Below, piece after piece: positions 53,910 to 64,000 of a stretch of 64,000 nt of DNA. The notes under the pieces were generated by a model. That model saw nothing but the letters and a program-made list of their open reading frames with translations. It searched no databases and was not told the DNA's origin. The stretch is from Erpobdella octoculata. Taxonomy: Eukaryota; Annelida; Clitellata; Hirudinida; Erpobdellidae. Both the position numbers and the translations under genes were made by a program. Location of the stretch: contig OZ022238.1 in the NCBI GenBank assembly GCA_963978895.1, positions 6,724,650-6,788,649 of the forward strand, given 5' to 3'. The first letter of the stretch is position 1; the number at the start of each line of letters is the position of its first letter.

Positions 53910-54482
53910 AACTTGTGTTAAAACAAAACTTTGTACACTTATAATATGACCATAGATGATGTTTAAAAAATAAAAAACTTTTCCAGTAAATCTGAGTTTT
54001 TCCTTAAGTCGGCCTGATATTTAAACAGCTTAAGTATGCCTGCTATTAAAACAACTTGTGTCAAAACGAAATTTTGCACACTTTTAAAATCACTGTAGAT
54101 GATGATAAAAAGTTTAAATAAAAAATCTTGTAAATCTCAGTTACCGAGATATCGTCTGTCAAAGTTCAGCGGTGTTTCACTATGGAAACGACCAAACTCG
54201 TACATTTTCTCCTGAGTCGGCCAGATATTAAAACAACTTGCGTCAAAACGAAATTTTGCACACTTATTACAACACTCTAGTTAAATAGTAAAAATTTAAA
54301 AATATTTTTCTGTAAATGTTAGTTACCGAGATATCGTCTGTCAAAGTTCAGCGGTGTTTCAGTGTGGAGACGACCAAACTCGTACATTTTCTCTTGAGTC
54401 GGCCAGATATTAAAACAACTTGTGTCAAAACGAAACTTTGCACAACTATAATATCACTATAGATAAATAGAAAAAGCTAAAT
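53910..54482 (-). repeat. Inverted 182-bp satellite units, inner part of MULE right end
   Basis: About three units, in reverse orientation to the left array: two good units (54100-54420), a degenerate unit near 53910-54045 and part of another. The array begins about 50 bp after the stop codon of the Ulp1-PHD exon and continues, after the LINE, at 57176. Confidence 0.9.
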
Positions 54483-54515
54483 ATTGATTTTCTCAGTAGA
54501 GAACAGAGCTCGTCT

Positions 54516-56903
54516 ATGGCTGATTTTTTCAATTTACTGGCTTCTTACAGCCTTCTTCCGGCATTTACGGCGCCTACCAGGATAACTTCTAAAACTGCTT
54601 CTGCAATTGATAACATGTTTACAAACTACCCCTTACAACATTCTATTGCTAGGATTGTGATTGATGATATCTCTGATCATCTTCCGATTTTTTTGTCAAC
54701 TGATCTCGCACCTCGCACCAATACTGAAAGAGATCAGATTTCATTTAGAAGGCTGACCAGCCTGAGACAGAAAGAGATGTTTGAACAGATGTTGGGTGAG
54801 ATGGACTGGTCTGGGGTGATTGGGATGGCCGATGGTGGTGATGCGTCCTCTGCTTACTCATTATTCATTAATAAGTATCTCGAAATATATAACAAGTGTT
54901 TTCCACTGGTTAAATACACTCGTGGTCCTGCTAGATTTGATAAGGATTGGATGACGCCAAATCTCATGAAGTGCTGCAAAAAGAAAAATGCCTTATATAA
55001 AAAATACCTCAAGAGCCCGACAGTGGCCAATAAAGAAAAATTCACTGTGTACCGTAATCGCTTCAAATCAATGAAAATTGCGACAATCAAAGAATTCTAT
55101 TCAAAAAAATTCAATTTATGTCAAAACAATGCTAAAGAAACATGGAAAATCATTGGGAGCCTAATGGGCAAGCGATCTTCTGTGGAGCAGTGCAGGACTT
55201 TTGATGCGGGTGACGGGAGTTATTTGACCTCTCCTACAGAAATTGTTGACTCGTTTAATAATCATTTCTCCAGCATTGGCACAGATCTCGCAAAAAATAT
55301 ATTAATTCCTAATGAAACATTTGATGAATATCTTGGTAATCCCGTGGTCCATTCTTTCGATGCTGTACCTACAACACCGGACGAGATCATTGAAATATCG
55401 ACACGATTAAAAATCTCACACAGCAGTGGAATCGACGGAATTGACCCGTGTATTGCAAGATGCTCTGTTCCACGGATAGCCCATATTCTTTCCTGCATAA
55501 TAAACTGCTCTTTTTCTTCAGGGGTGTTTCCTGATCAGTTAAAGTCGGCAAAAGTAATTCCCCTTCACAAATCTGGCAAAAAAGATACCATTTCCAATTA
55601 TCGGCCAATATCTATTTTATGTTTCTTCTCAAAGTTTTTTGAAAAAGCTATGCACTCCAGGCTCTATGGATTTCTTGCCAGATTTTCCATCATTACCAGG
55701 AGTCAGTTCGGCTTTAGAAAAAATCACTCTACCTACATGCCGCTCGTTCTGTTGCACTCGAGGGTTGCGGAGGCTATGGATCGAGGAGACTACATCATCG
55801 GCGTGTTTCTGGATCTGGCCAAGGCTTTTGATACAGTGAATCACAAAGTCTTGCTAAAAAAACTTGAACACTATGGGGTCCGAGGGATTCCATTAATGTG
55901 GTTTGAAGATTATTTGAGCGGTAGAACTCAACAGGTACACTACAACGAAGTTACTTCATCAACGCGGCGGGTAACTTGTGGCGTGCCTCAGGGGTCGGTG
56001 CTAGGCCCTCTCTTATTTCTTGTCTACATTAATGATTTGTGCACTGTTTCGCATCGTCTCGAATTTGTCTTGTTCGCCGATGATACCAACCTTTTTGCTT
56101 CTGGTGAAAACCTAAAAGATTTATATGATGTTACTAATCATGAACTACTTTCCGTTTATAAATGGTTTTGTGCGAATAAACTTTCTTTAAATATAAGTAA
56201 AACCAACTATATTCTATTCCACCATAGAAATAAATTAATTTGTTCTGATTATCAACTTCTTATTGACGATAAACCTATTGCGCGAGTTTCCTCGTGTAAA
56301 TTTCTTGGAATGTTGCTTGATGAGCACCTCTCACTGATTGACCATATTAGTTACGTCACCTCTAAAGTTGCAAAAAATTGTGGAATTCTATCTCGCGTGA
56401 GTCGATTTGTGGATAAAAATATTTCTATGATGTTGTATTACGCTCTCGTTTACCCTTACTTGTCCTATTGTAATATTGTTTGGGCTTCAAATTATCCTAC
56501 ACGTCTAAAGTCTCTCCACATCTTACAGAAAAGAATCATCCGAATATTATTTAACTTGCCCTTTACATCATCTTGTAAAATGAAAATGATCGAGAACAAC
56601 CTACTGAATGTATATCAAATTAATTTTTTTCTTGTTAGTATTTTCATGTACAAATATGACAACCATATGTTACCGTCGTCATTTGATAACCTTTTCACAA
56701 AATCGTCTCATGTACATTCTCATGATGTGCGTTCTTTGCATTGCTTTCGGTCCGATTTTGCTCGAACAACTCTCAAAACATTCTCCATAAAGTGTTATGG
56801 TCCGCGGTTGTATTCAAGTATTCCAATAACAATATCCTCATTGAAAAGCATTTCGCTATTTAAAAAATCGTTGAAATCTTACATATTACAGCTAGATTCA
56901 TAA
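54516..56903 (+). CDS. LINE ORF2 (endonuclease C-terminus plus reverse transcriptase), 795 aa
   Basis: The frame is open from the insertion point and the first ATG is at 54516. The start is the end of an APE-type endonuclease (PTRITSKTASAIDN, SDHLPIF). The RT follows: AKVIPLHKSGKKD and NYRPISIL (~350-365), FLDLAKAFDTVNH (~430), CGVPQGSVLGPLLF (~488), FADDTNLF (~518) and LSLNISKTNYILF. The CR1/L2/jockey-type C-terminus comes last (LVYPYLSYCNIVWASNYP, SLFKKSLKSYIL), ending at TAA. RT motifs are complete and no frameshift is seen, but loss of most of the endonuclease and any ORF1 makes it immobile by itself. The clade is jockey/CR1-like; the exact family is not determined. Confidence 0.93.
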   Translation: MADFFNLLASYSLLPAFTAPTRITSKTASAIDNMFTNYPLQHSIARIVIDDISDHLPIFLSTDLAPRTNTERDQISFRRLTSLRQKEMFEQMLGEMDWSGVIGMADGGDASSAYSLFINKYLEIYNKCFPLVKYTRGPARFDKDWMTPNLMKCCKKKNALYKKYLKSPTVANKEKFTVYRNRFKSMKIATIKEFYSKKFNLCQNNAKETWKIIGSLMGKRSSVEQCRTFDAGDGSYLTSPTEIVDSFNNHFSSIGTDLAKNILIPNETFDEYLGNPVVHSFDAVPTTPDEIIEISTRLKISHSSGIDGIDPCIARCSVPRIAHILSCIINCSFSSGVFPDQLKSAKVIPLHKSGKKDTISNYRPISILCFFSKFFEKAMHSRLYGFLARFSIITRSQFGFRKNHSTYMPLVLLHSRVAEAMDRGDYIIGVFLDLAKAFDTVNHKVLLKKLEHYGVRGIPLMWFEDYLSGRTQQVHYNEVTSSTRRVTCGVPQGSVLGPLLFLVYINDLCTVSHRLEFVLFADDTNLFASGENLKDLYDVTNHELLSVYKWFCANKLSLNISKTNYILFHHRNKLICSDYQLLIDDKPIARVSSCKFLGMLLDEHLSLIDHISYVTSKVAKNCGILSRVSRFVDKNISMMLYYALVYPYLSYCNIVWASNYPTRLKSLHILQKRIIRILFNLPFTSSCKMKMIENNLLNVYQINFFLVSIFMYKYDNHMLPSSFDNLFTKSSHVHSHDVRSLHCFRSDFARTTLKTFSIKCYGPRLYSSIPITISSLKSISLFKKSLKSYILQLDS

Positions 56904-57144
56904 TTTCAATATCTATATACTTATGTTAACTTCGATACAGATATGTTAACTTATATATACTTATGTTTACTCCTATACACTTATGTTAACTTTTATTTCT
57001 CTGTCTCGGTTCGTATCTAAATTTTCGTTTATAGGTCGTCCAGTTAGCGGGAAGTAATTCCCTTTGGATGAACCTTTTGAGCACTTGATTTTTTTTCCTT
57101 ATTTATAACTTCACTGTTGTTTTCTTTCGTGCTCAATAAATGTT

Positions 57145-57175
<31 letters not shown>
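56904..57175 (+). other. LINE 3' UTR and poly-A tail
   Basis: A short degenerate repeat (ATACTTATGTTAAC-type, 56926-56995), then GCTCAATAAA (57131) close before about 30 A. Confidence 0.85.
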
Positions 57176-57180
<5 letters not shown>

Positions 57181-57481
57181 AATAAAAATTTTCTGTAAAT
57201 CTTAGTTACCGAGATATCTTCTGTCAAAGTTATGCGGTTTTTCACTATGGAACAGAAGCGCTTCCATTATTTGTTTACATTTCATCAAAGTCATTTTTTT
57301 CGGTAAATAACACTTGTGTCACAAATCTGTTTACATATTTGCTTATATAAAGTATATTTCTTCTATTACCGATACTTTTTCTTTTTAAAAAAATAAATTA
57401 ATTTGAGCATCTGCTAGCTTCACCCATACATTAAGATACATCTATCGCCATACAACGACCGTCTGCTAGCTTCACTCCAGT
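57176..57481 (-). repeat. MULE right terminal inverted repeat
   Basis: Reverse complement of about 33130-33430 with few changes. The main one is an extra ~18 bp near 57340-57365. It carries both GTGAAGCTAGCAGA motif copies in reverse complement. Confidence 0.92.
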
Positions 57482-57489
57482 TCATTTTC

Positions 57490-59800
57490 GATCAAGTAAT
57501 AAAAAAAACATATTCTGATGATGATGCTATTCATACGTATTACACAGTTTTAATAAGTAATAGTTATGTTTTTTCAACAAGGGATCAAAGAATATATTAG
57601 CATCTGTGCTTCTAAAGTTCTCTTATATATATACGTATATTGTGACTTTGTGACACGCGTTGCGCAGATGAAGACGAGGACTTGCGTACTGCGCATGCGT
57701 GTGGAGAGACCAAATAAAACGCATGCTGCTTAAATTCAACGTGTTCATATTTTATATTATTTTAAATATTATAAATTATGTTTAATTTTTTCATTAACTA
57801 TTTTAAGACTATAAAAAAATATGATTATTACTTGGGATGACCTGCAAAAATGACGGGCTTAATCGTTAAAATATCATCGGCATAGACATAATCAGCGTTG
57901 TTTTTCGATGGCAGCGCCACCTAACAGCATCAGGCCCGACGAGAGGTTGAAGGAGGTTTGGAGCAACTCATTTTGGTGCTCCTCAAGAACCCTAGTTATG
58001 ATTAATATTAATATTGAATTACAAGCGTGACCAAAAATGTAGGATTCGACAAAATTATCACAGTAGCAGAAAATATTTATTCAAAGTAGTTTTAATTTTA
58101 AAATAAATCAAAACTTACATGAAAATTATTATTGAAAGTTTTTAATGATCAAAATCAGAGTTTAAATAAAACAAAATACCAAATATTTTGTGCAAAATCA
58201 AATTTAAAAAAAAAAAACAAAAAATTCCTTAGCTTTGCTGCAATTTTACATTTTATTACAAAAGGTTGATTATGAATTTCAGCAAAAAATGTTTTGATAA
58301 AATTTAATATAGTTCCATATTGATGCGCAATGAAATATATGAAAGCAGCTATGAATTTAGAAAACCGTATGAAACAAATTTAAACTTAGGAAGATGGGAA
58401 CGAAAAAAATGACAATTAGTTGTTTAAGCATCTGGTTTCATTCAAAAGTCAAATCAATTTGTAGATCACAAAGACATTTTACAGTTTCGTGGATTTCATT
58501 TTGGTGTAGATATTCAGCTATATAAAGTTCTGTTTTCAAATTTCCATGAGCGAAAGAAATAATGCAGATGTATGACGATTGTAATAACAAAAATGAAATT
58601 TAAAATTCACATTATACTTACTTTTAAGAACAGTTATAAATTTAAAGAAAGCGCTAGGGGCGTTTTTCTAACTGAGGTGGCCATCAGGCCAGCGGGAGGC
58701 CCAGGGCGAAATCTCCGCCAGTCCACCCCCTCTCGACGGACCTGAACAGCATTATGCAAAATTCTAACATACAAACATACGATACGGGTTACCCGGCGTT
58801 TCCCGGGTTTTTTTGGCCATGTTCTTGCTTTGTCTCCATAAAACGTGAAATAATTAACTGGTTTTTATTTGAAATAGTTTAAATCTCTCACTCTAAGAAA
58901 TACCACCGCCATGATCAATTTTGTTTAAATTACTCTTGCGCTTCGGGTGTGAATTTCAAACAACTACGCACTCACACATCGCCCTTTATATTTATACATA
59001 GATTAGACTTCTGGGATTTTTAGCCTAACATTTATAGCTTTTGTAAAAATTTAATAATACTTAAATATTATAAGGCACATTATAAAGTGGTGATGATGAT
59101 GATGATTTGTTTACGACATTGGCGTTAAATAAATTTGATTTGATTGATTGATTGATTGATTGATTTGATGATGGTAGTAGTTATGGTATTGATCATGGTA
59201 AATATGATTATAGTGATGATGATGACGGTGATAATAGGGTATGTGGTGATGATTCTGATTCTGCTGAGAGATCTTCACTTCATCTCATTGAAAACGTATC
59301 TTGGCTTTCGGCTTTGATCTCATCTTGTCATCGTGGGAGGATCAAATTACATGGACAAACAAACAACGGAACACTTCGACTTTGTTTTTTTTATCAAAGT
59401 CGATAAGAATCCAGAATTTAGAAAAACTTTTAAAAACATAAAACAAATAATGTAATTAATTCTTTCATAGTGTCTGTGCACCAAAATTTAAAAATTAGTT
59501 TTAAACCATTTCAAACTAATTATGCATGAATAAAAGTTTAATTATTAGAAAAAATTTTTATGCAAATTATGTTGACACAAAATGTAAATTTGTAGAAATT
59601 GAACAACTTTTTAAAGATTTTTTTTCTGAAAATTCGATGACAGTTTCCTTTGTTGCTCAACCAGCGACAAGTTTCCAGGCGTGAAACGAATCTTTCTGAA
59701 TTTCTCAAATTCTCAGAATTCATCAGAACTGATTGCAAATGTTGACATTTTTTCGGAATATTTTGTTTCGGAGATGAAAATTGCTCGTCTTGGTTTCAGG
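57490..59800. other. No gene supported; LINE-tail-like insert
   Basis: AT-rich. 58787-58815 is the degraded reverse Helitron-end motif. 59109-59165 (GACATTGGCGTTAAATAAA then TTGATTGA repeats) resembles a CR1/L2 3' tail absent in copy A. Confidence 0.5.
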
Positions 59801-59804
59801 GTCT

Positions 59805-60210
59805 TTGTATTTGAAGTTTCATTTGTATTTGAATTTTTATTTGTATTTGAAATTTTATTTGTATTTGAAATTTTATTTGTATTTGAATTTCTATTTGTAT
59901 TTGAATTTTTATTTGTATTTGAAATTTTATTTGTATTTGAATTTTTATTTGTATTTGAATTTTTATCTGTATTTGAATTTTTATTTGTATTTGAATTTTT
60001 ATTTGTATTTGAATTTTCATTTGTATTTGAATTTTCATTTGTATTTGAATTTTCATTTTTGTATTTGAATTTTCATTTGTATTTGAATTTTTATTTGTAT
60101 TTGAATTTTTATTTGTACTTGAAGTTTCATTTGTATTTGAATTTGTATTTGTATTTGAATTTTTATTTGTATTTGAAGTTTCATTTGTATTTGAATCTTT
60201 ATTTGGATGT
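59805..60210. repeat. 18-bp minisatellite (copy B, expanded)
   Basis: About 22 units of the GTATTTGAATTTTTATTT-type repeat, against about 10 in copy A. Confidence 0.94.
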
Positions 60211-60869
60211 TCTTTAATCGAAAATAAACTTTTAATTTTTTGTAGAGCAAAACATTTTAACGAAAAAAGAGTAAAAAAGATGATAAGAAGATGGAAGTTT
60301 TTGTTACTTTCGTTTTTCTCTTTCGTTTTTTATACGTGGTGATGCTAATGCAGGAGAATTATTAACAAGATCTTTTTTAGGTTTAGAATTTTTAATGTTT
60401 AACTTTTAAAAGGTTTTGAATAATATAATTTTGTTTTGATAATTATTCTGAGTTCTTGTTCAGCTTGTTTATTCTTGCTTATTACAAACAATTGGGTCGG
60501 TGGTGATAACAATCTTGCTGTTGGTTTTTTAAACCCTTGACATAAGCCCGTCTTTTATATTATTTTTTTTTGGATATTTATTAGTTGCTTGAAGCAAATC
60601 AAGTTTTAAACAAAAGCTACGGCGTAACGAAACACAGTTAAATGTGGGCGTAAGAAAATAAAATTATTGTAAACGTAAGTAAAGTTTTAAGTTGTAATTT
60701 AAACTCAGTCAGAGTCTAAGATTCATGGATTGAGTATGGGACTGTGTTGGTTCCGCGACAGAGAAGGCTCTATCCATGTAGGCACGATTGCTTTCGAAAG
60801 ATTGCGAGATCTCGGCGAAACGATGAACAAAGCCCGCGTCTGCCAGAACAATCTGAACATTGAGTAAGA
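60211..60869. other. AT-rich, no gene seen (copy B)
   Basis: Counterpart of 7781-8426; nothing recognisable. Confidence 0.55.
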
Positions 60870-61331
60870 TACTCTAATAGATACAATGGAGAGACATTTT
60901 TAAGATTGTTGTAGGTCAGAAAACTGAGTTAGTTTATAACCAATTCTGGATGAAATATGATGCCAGTATAACTGGCGTAGAATTGGAGAGATATTTGAAA
61001 TATGGTCGCGGCGTGAATCATGAGAGCAGTGGCGAAGAGGCGAAGAGGCGAAGAGTCGAATTTGGAAGACCAGTCAGGATAGCATTGCAATAATCCAGCT
61101 TAGATAGAACGAGCACATGGACAATAATTTCAGGGCAGTAACGATAGAGAAAATGGACTTGCTGGGCGAATGCGGCAACTCGTGGGAATATAGGGAGTCC
61201 GGCATAATGAGCTTTCCAGCAAAATCCCAAGGCTGCGGATCAGCAAAACAGAAAAAAAATTTATATTTGCACCAAGGGAAAGAGGGAAAAATGGGTAGAA
61301 GACATTCGCCTACAGAACCAGATATCTTCAA
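60870..61331 (-). pseudogene. CR1/L2/jockey-type LINE fragment (copy B)
   Basis: The minus strand reads RVAAFAQQVHFLYRYCPEII and LSKLDYCNAILTGLPNSTL, then breaks. It is the counterpart of 8427-8860, with different indels (GGCGAAGA repeats at 61031-61050). Confidence 0.8.
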
Positions 61332-61548
61332 ACATGTGTTTTACTTATTAATTACTTAATAGAGATGTTTAATTAATTAAAACATTTAATTTATGAAGTG
61401 ATTTTTATTTTGTGTATGGCGTGTACCAATATAATAAGACATCAGGAAGTTTTCCTTGAAACGATCGCATAAACAATTGTTTTCTCGCTGTTTGTTCCCT
61501 TTCTTTCTTTTCCAATTTTTTTGGTTAAAACTTTAAATATAATTACAT

Positions 61549-61742
61549 CCGATGATGATGATGATGATTGTGATGATATTGATGATATTGATCATGGTAA
61601 TGATTTTGGTGATGATGACGAGGATTGCAATGACGATGACAATAGCAAAGACCACGACGATGACGGCAGCTAAAATAATGACGACTTCAAAAGCAGCAAA
61701 CACAGCCGCGTTGACGACGACGACGACGACGCAGTTGACGAT
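61549..61742. repeat. GAT/GAC trinucleotide-rich tract (copy B)
   Basis: Counterpart of 9078-9258 with altered repeat numbers. Confidence 0.85.
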
Positions 61743-62986
61743 TTAAGTGAAAAACTGCGGGACAGTAATAAGGTGACAAGCACGCTCGACCAATTTGCTG
61801 ATCCAAGAAAGAAAAGAAATTAGTTAAAAAAAGAATAAAAAGAAAGATATTCGTGCATGGAAAGCAATCCGTGCATGCGTAGATCTTCCAGCGGCAGTCA
61901 TGTTTACATAGAATGAAGGAGAAAAAAAAAACATTTGAACTTTCATGTTGAATTTATCTTTCAATTTCTTTTCTCTTTAGTGCGCTTTTTTCTGACTTTA
62001 AATAGATTCAGCAGTAAACTTAAGAAAAAAGGTTGAAACTTTGCAAGAAACGAAAAACAATCCTAATTATTGCTCCAAGTTCTATTAAAAGATTTGCTTC
62101 TAGTTAACAAAAACTGAAATTGGTTTTCAATTCAGGTTTTCGTGTTCTTTAGACGTGTAGTGTTTGATATGGTTGTAGAATGTGTAATTTAACCGTAGAA
62201 TATGCAGCTTTGTTGAACTACTGGTAAAATGCTTATTTGATTGCAAAACGTGGCTTTGAAAGGAAATGAAATGAACGAGCAAATTCCTTTGAAAACAAAA
62301 AGTTACCAAAAACGACATTTTTGTCCAACTGCGCATCGTCCAATGAATTAGACAAACGGCACAACGTTTTAAGCAATTAAAGTAACATTTTGTCAAATCT
62401 GTGACAAATGGAGGTAAACATGACGTGACAGCATAACAGTGGACATTTTAATAACAATACTTACGGAACAAACAGATTCCAGAAAACAGACAATAAATCA
62501 CAGATCAGCCGGGGACATGCTGGGAATTATTGACGATTCCTCGAAGAACGATCTTTTGTTCCGATAGAAGGGTGAGGGGTAGTAAGGATTTGTGCGGGGG
62601 TGGTGGGCGGGGGCGGTCTTGACGCGGGCGGGAGGAAGTCGTGGATCGTTGGCAAACAGGTCAGCTGGATTAAATTTTAGAATGCGTGGGCGTGTTCCTG
62701 GAAGTGTGATGCAGTGTTCTTTGTGGGGGATGAAATTAATTCGACCGCGCCACTGCCTGATGCGATGATGTATGCGGTCAACTGATGCTTCTTTATTAAG
62801 TCAACAATAAACATAGCATGCCATGCAGGTTTTATGCTGGTGGTTATGGGATGTTTATGTGTGCATGAATTGTTTGAGTGAATTTGTTGAGTGTGTACAT
62901 ATGAATTGAGTTTTTGGCTGTGTCGGTGGATGTAAGTTGAGTTGTGTCGGTGGGTGTGTTAGTGTACATAATTTCCGGTGTCTGTC
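61743..62986. other. No gene supported (copy B of 9259-10515)
   Basis: The minus-strand frame 62127-62396 is longer than in copy A but has no recognisable domain. G-rich patch at 62570-62640. Confidence 0.5.
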
Positions 62987-63357
62987 TGTATGTATGTATG
63001 TATGTATGTATGTATGTATGTATGTATGTATGTATGTATGTGTGTGTGTATGTATGTATGTATGTATGTATGTATGTATGTATGTATGTATGTATGTATG
63101 TATGTATGTATGTATGTATGTATGTATGTATGTATGTATGTATGTATGTATGTATGTATGTATGTATGTATGTATGTATGTATGTATGTATGTATGTATG
63201 TATGTATGTATGTATGTATGTATTTATGTATGTATGTATGTATGTATGTATGTATGTATGTATGTATGTATGTATGTATGTATGTATGTATGTATGTATG
63301 TATGTATGTATGTATGTATGTATGTATGTATGTATGTATGTATGTATGTATGTATGT
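62987..63357. repeat. (TATG)n microsatellite (copy B)
   Basis: About 370 bp of TATG units with single interruptions near 63040 and 63223. Confidence 0.98.
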
Positions 63358-63791
63358 TAGCAATTTCGCATTACGCCGCAGCTAACACAAAACTACTAGT
63401 CAAGAATTTGTAAAGCGAAACTGTATATGAACTTATATATATTGTTACGATATCACCAATCGTATACGGGATTTTCTAGAATGGTTTTGCAGTTTATTGA
63501 AAGATAATAAAATAAAACCTTGGTGTGTTTTTTTCTCTGCTAATATTCAGAAAGACGTCTAAGACCATTAAAAGACGGAAAAGGTTAAAGCAAGGGCAAA
63601 GATTATAAAATTACCCCCTCTTAATTCTGTTCGTCATAAACAGCATAGTTGCTTCTGAAACACCGGGCAAGACCATTAACACAGAATACCTTCATCTTCA
63701 CTCGTGGCCTTGACCGCAATTCACAATTGACATGGTCGATTTTTTTGACTGTTTGACGCAGTCAATTCCAGTCTCCCTGGAGCCTGTGTGA

Positions 63792-64000
63792 TCTTCCGAT
63801 TGGTCTTATGATGGTGAGATAAGTCGGTCTGCTGAACAACATCCTTATCTGGTTGATGGCCAACAACCCTTTCAGTATAGAGCCCTGTCTGAATACAGTC
63901 ACAATAATCCACCACTAGATATTCTAGATGATAGCTCGGATTTTTTTCTAATGCAGGTTCGTGCAAATTCTGGTGAAGGTGGATTAACTGGAAGCTTTGT
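63792..64000 (+). CDS. Candidate unidentified exon (copy B, cut by window edge)
   Basis: Counterpart of 11063-11380 and open to the end of the window. It begins after TGA at 63789 and reads into a segment with HPYLVDGQQPFQYRALSEYS. Three residues differ from copy A over the shared part. Unknown family. Confidence 0.28.

Larger units (their letters stand above)
54483..57175 (+). mobile_element. 5'-truncated non-LTR retrotransposon with poly-A tail
   Basis: Inserted in the MULE right terminal repeat. The target sequence AAAAAGCTAAAT occurs before it (54471-54482) and again after its poly-A tail (about 30 A, 57146-57175), a 12-13-bp target duplication. The uninterrupted target is seen in the left TIR in reverse complement. 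The 5' end is cut within the endonuclease domain, as in abortive target-primed reverse transcription. Confidence 0.93.
33130..57481. mobile_element. 24.35-kb MULE-like DNA transposon with nested insertions
   Basis: Terminal inverted repeats start ACTGGAGTGAAGCTAGCAG, with the exact complement at the right end. An 8-bp target duplication TCATTTTC flanks it (33122-33129 and 57482-57489), and the single-copy target is intact at 5394-5401. The outer 300 bp of the two TIRs are nearly identical apart from one indel of about 18 bp. Inside lie inverted 182-bp satellite arrays and a spliced DDE transposase-Ulp1-PHD gene (44679-53861). Later insertions are copia, a LINE, a hAT, a SINE and other fragments. 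TSD length, the CxxH motif between the second D and the E, and the Ulp1 association all fit Mutator-like elements. hAT also makes 8-bp TSDs, but no hAT domain belongs to the main gene. Without its nested insertions the element would be roughly 15 kb. Confidence 0.9.
57482..64000. repeat. Segmental duplication, copy B right part
   Basis: Matches 5394-11262 in the same orientation and leaves the window. Differences: an extra ~150-170 bp with GATGAT and TTGATTGA tail-like sequence near 59095-59250, a longer 18-bp array, a longer TATG array and an extra ~60 bp at 63730-63795. Confidence 0.93.

Noticed and set aside
33130..57481. Polinton/Maverick
   Set aside because: Size and protease suggested it, but there is no PolB, integrase, ATPase or capsid gene; the TSD is 8 bp, not 6; the protease has the Ulp1 GCNDCG signature.

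Overview
The window is AT-rich invertebrate nuclear DNA. Genes are split by spliceosomal introns, SSR tracts are long (TATG/CATA, TA, TTGTA, GAT), and most of the sequence is transposable elements: Helitron, Ty1/copia, hAT, MULE, CR1/L2/jockey-type LINEs and a tRNA-derived SINE. A FMRFamide-type receptor and the repeat spectrum fit a protostome, perhaps a spiralian. That placement is inference; no rRNA or mitochondrial marker is present.

Layout. (1) 1-11262 is copy A of a segmental duplication. Copy B lies in the same orientation at 25797-33129 and 57482-64000, about 95% alike by eye, and both copies run off a window edge. (2) Between the copies, 11.3-25.8 kb is unique sequence. It holds a two-exon RING-H2 gene (minus, 11839-13382), a non-autonomous Helitron (13859-15976) and an apparently intact three-exon, 419-aa FMRFamide-receptor-like GPCR (minus, 19682-25163). 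(3) Copy B was hit by two insertions whose empty sites survive in copy A: a 1.76-kb Helitron (29703-31466) and a 24.35-kb DNA transposon (33130-57481) flanked by the 8-bp duplication TCATTTTC.

The 24-kb element is the most interesting object. It has near-identical terminal inverted repeats and inverted arrays of a 182-bp satellite at its two ends. One spliced gene (44679-53861) appears to fuse a MULE-like DDE transposase to a Ulp1/C48 SUMO-type cysteine protease and a C-terminal PHD finger. Splice sites and phases agree across nine exons except for one base missing in an A-run of exon 7. The element carries its own parasites: an intact copia with identical LTRs inside the first transposase intron, a LINE with a poly-A tail and TSD inside the right terminal repeat, a deleted hAT with an 8-bp TSD, other hAT pieces, a SINE and broken LINEs.

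History inferred from nesting: segmental duplication; then Helitron and MULE insertion into copy B; then copia and LINE insertion into the MULE. Host genes that can be supported are few: the RING-H2 gene, the GPCR, and a weak candidate exon near the right end of each duplicated copy.
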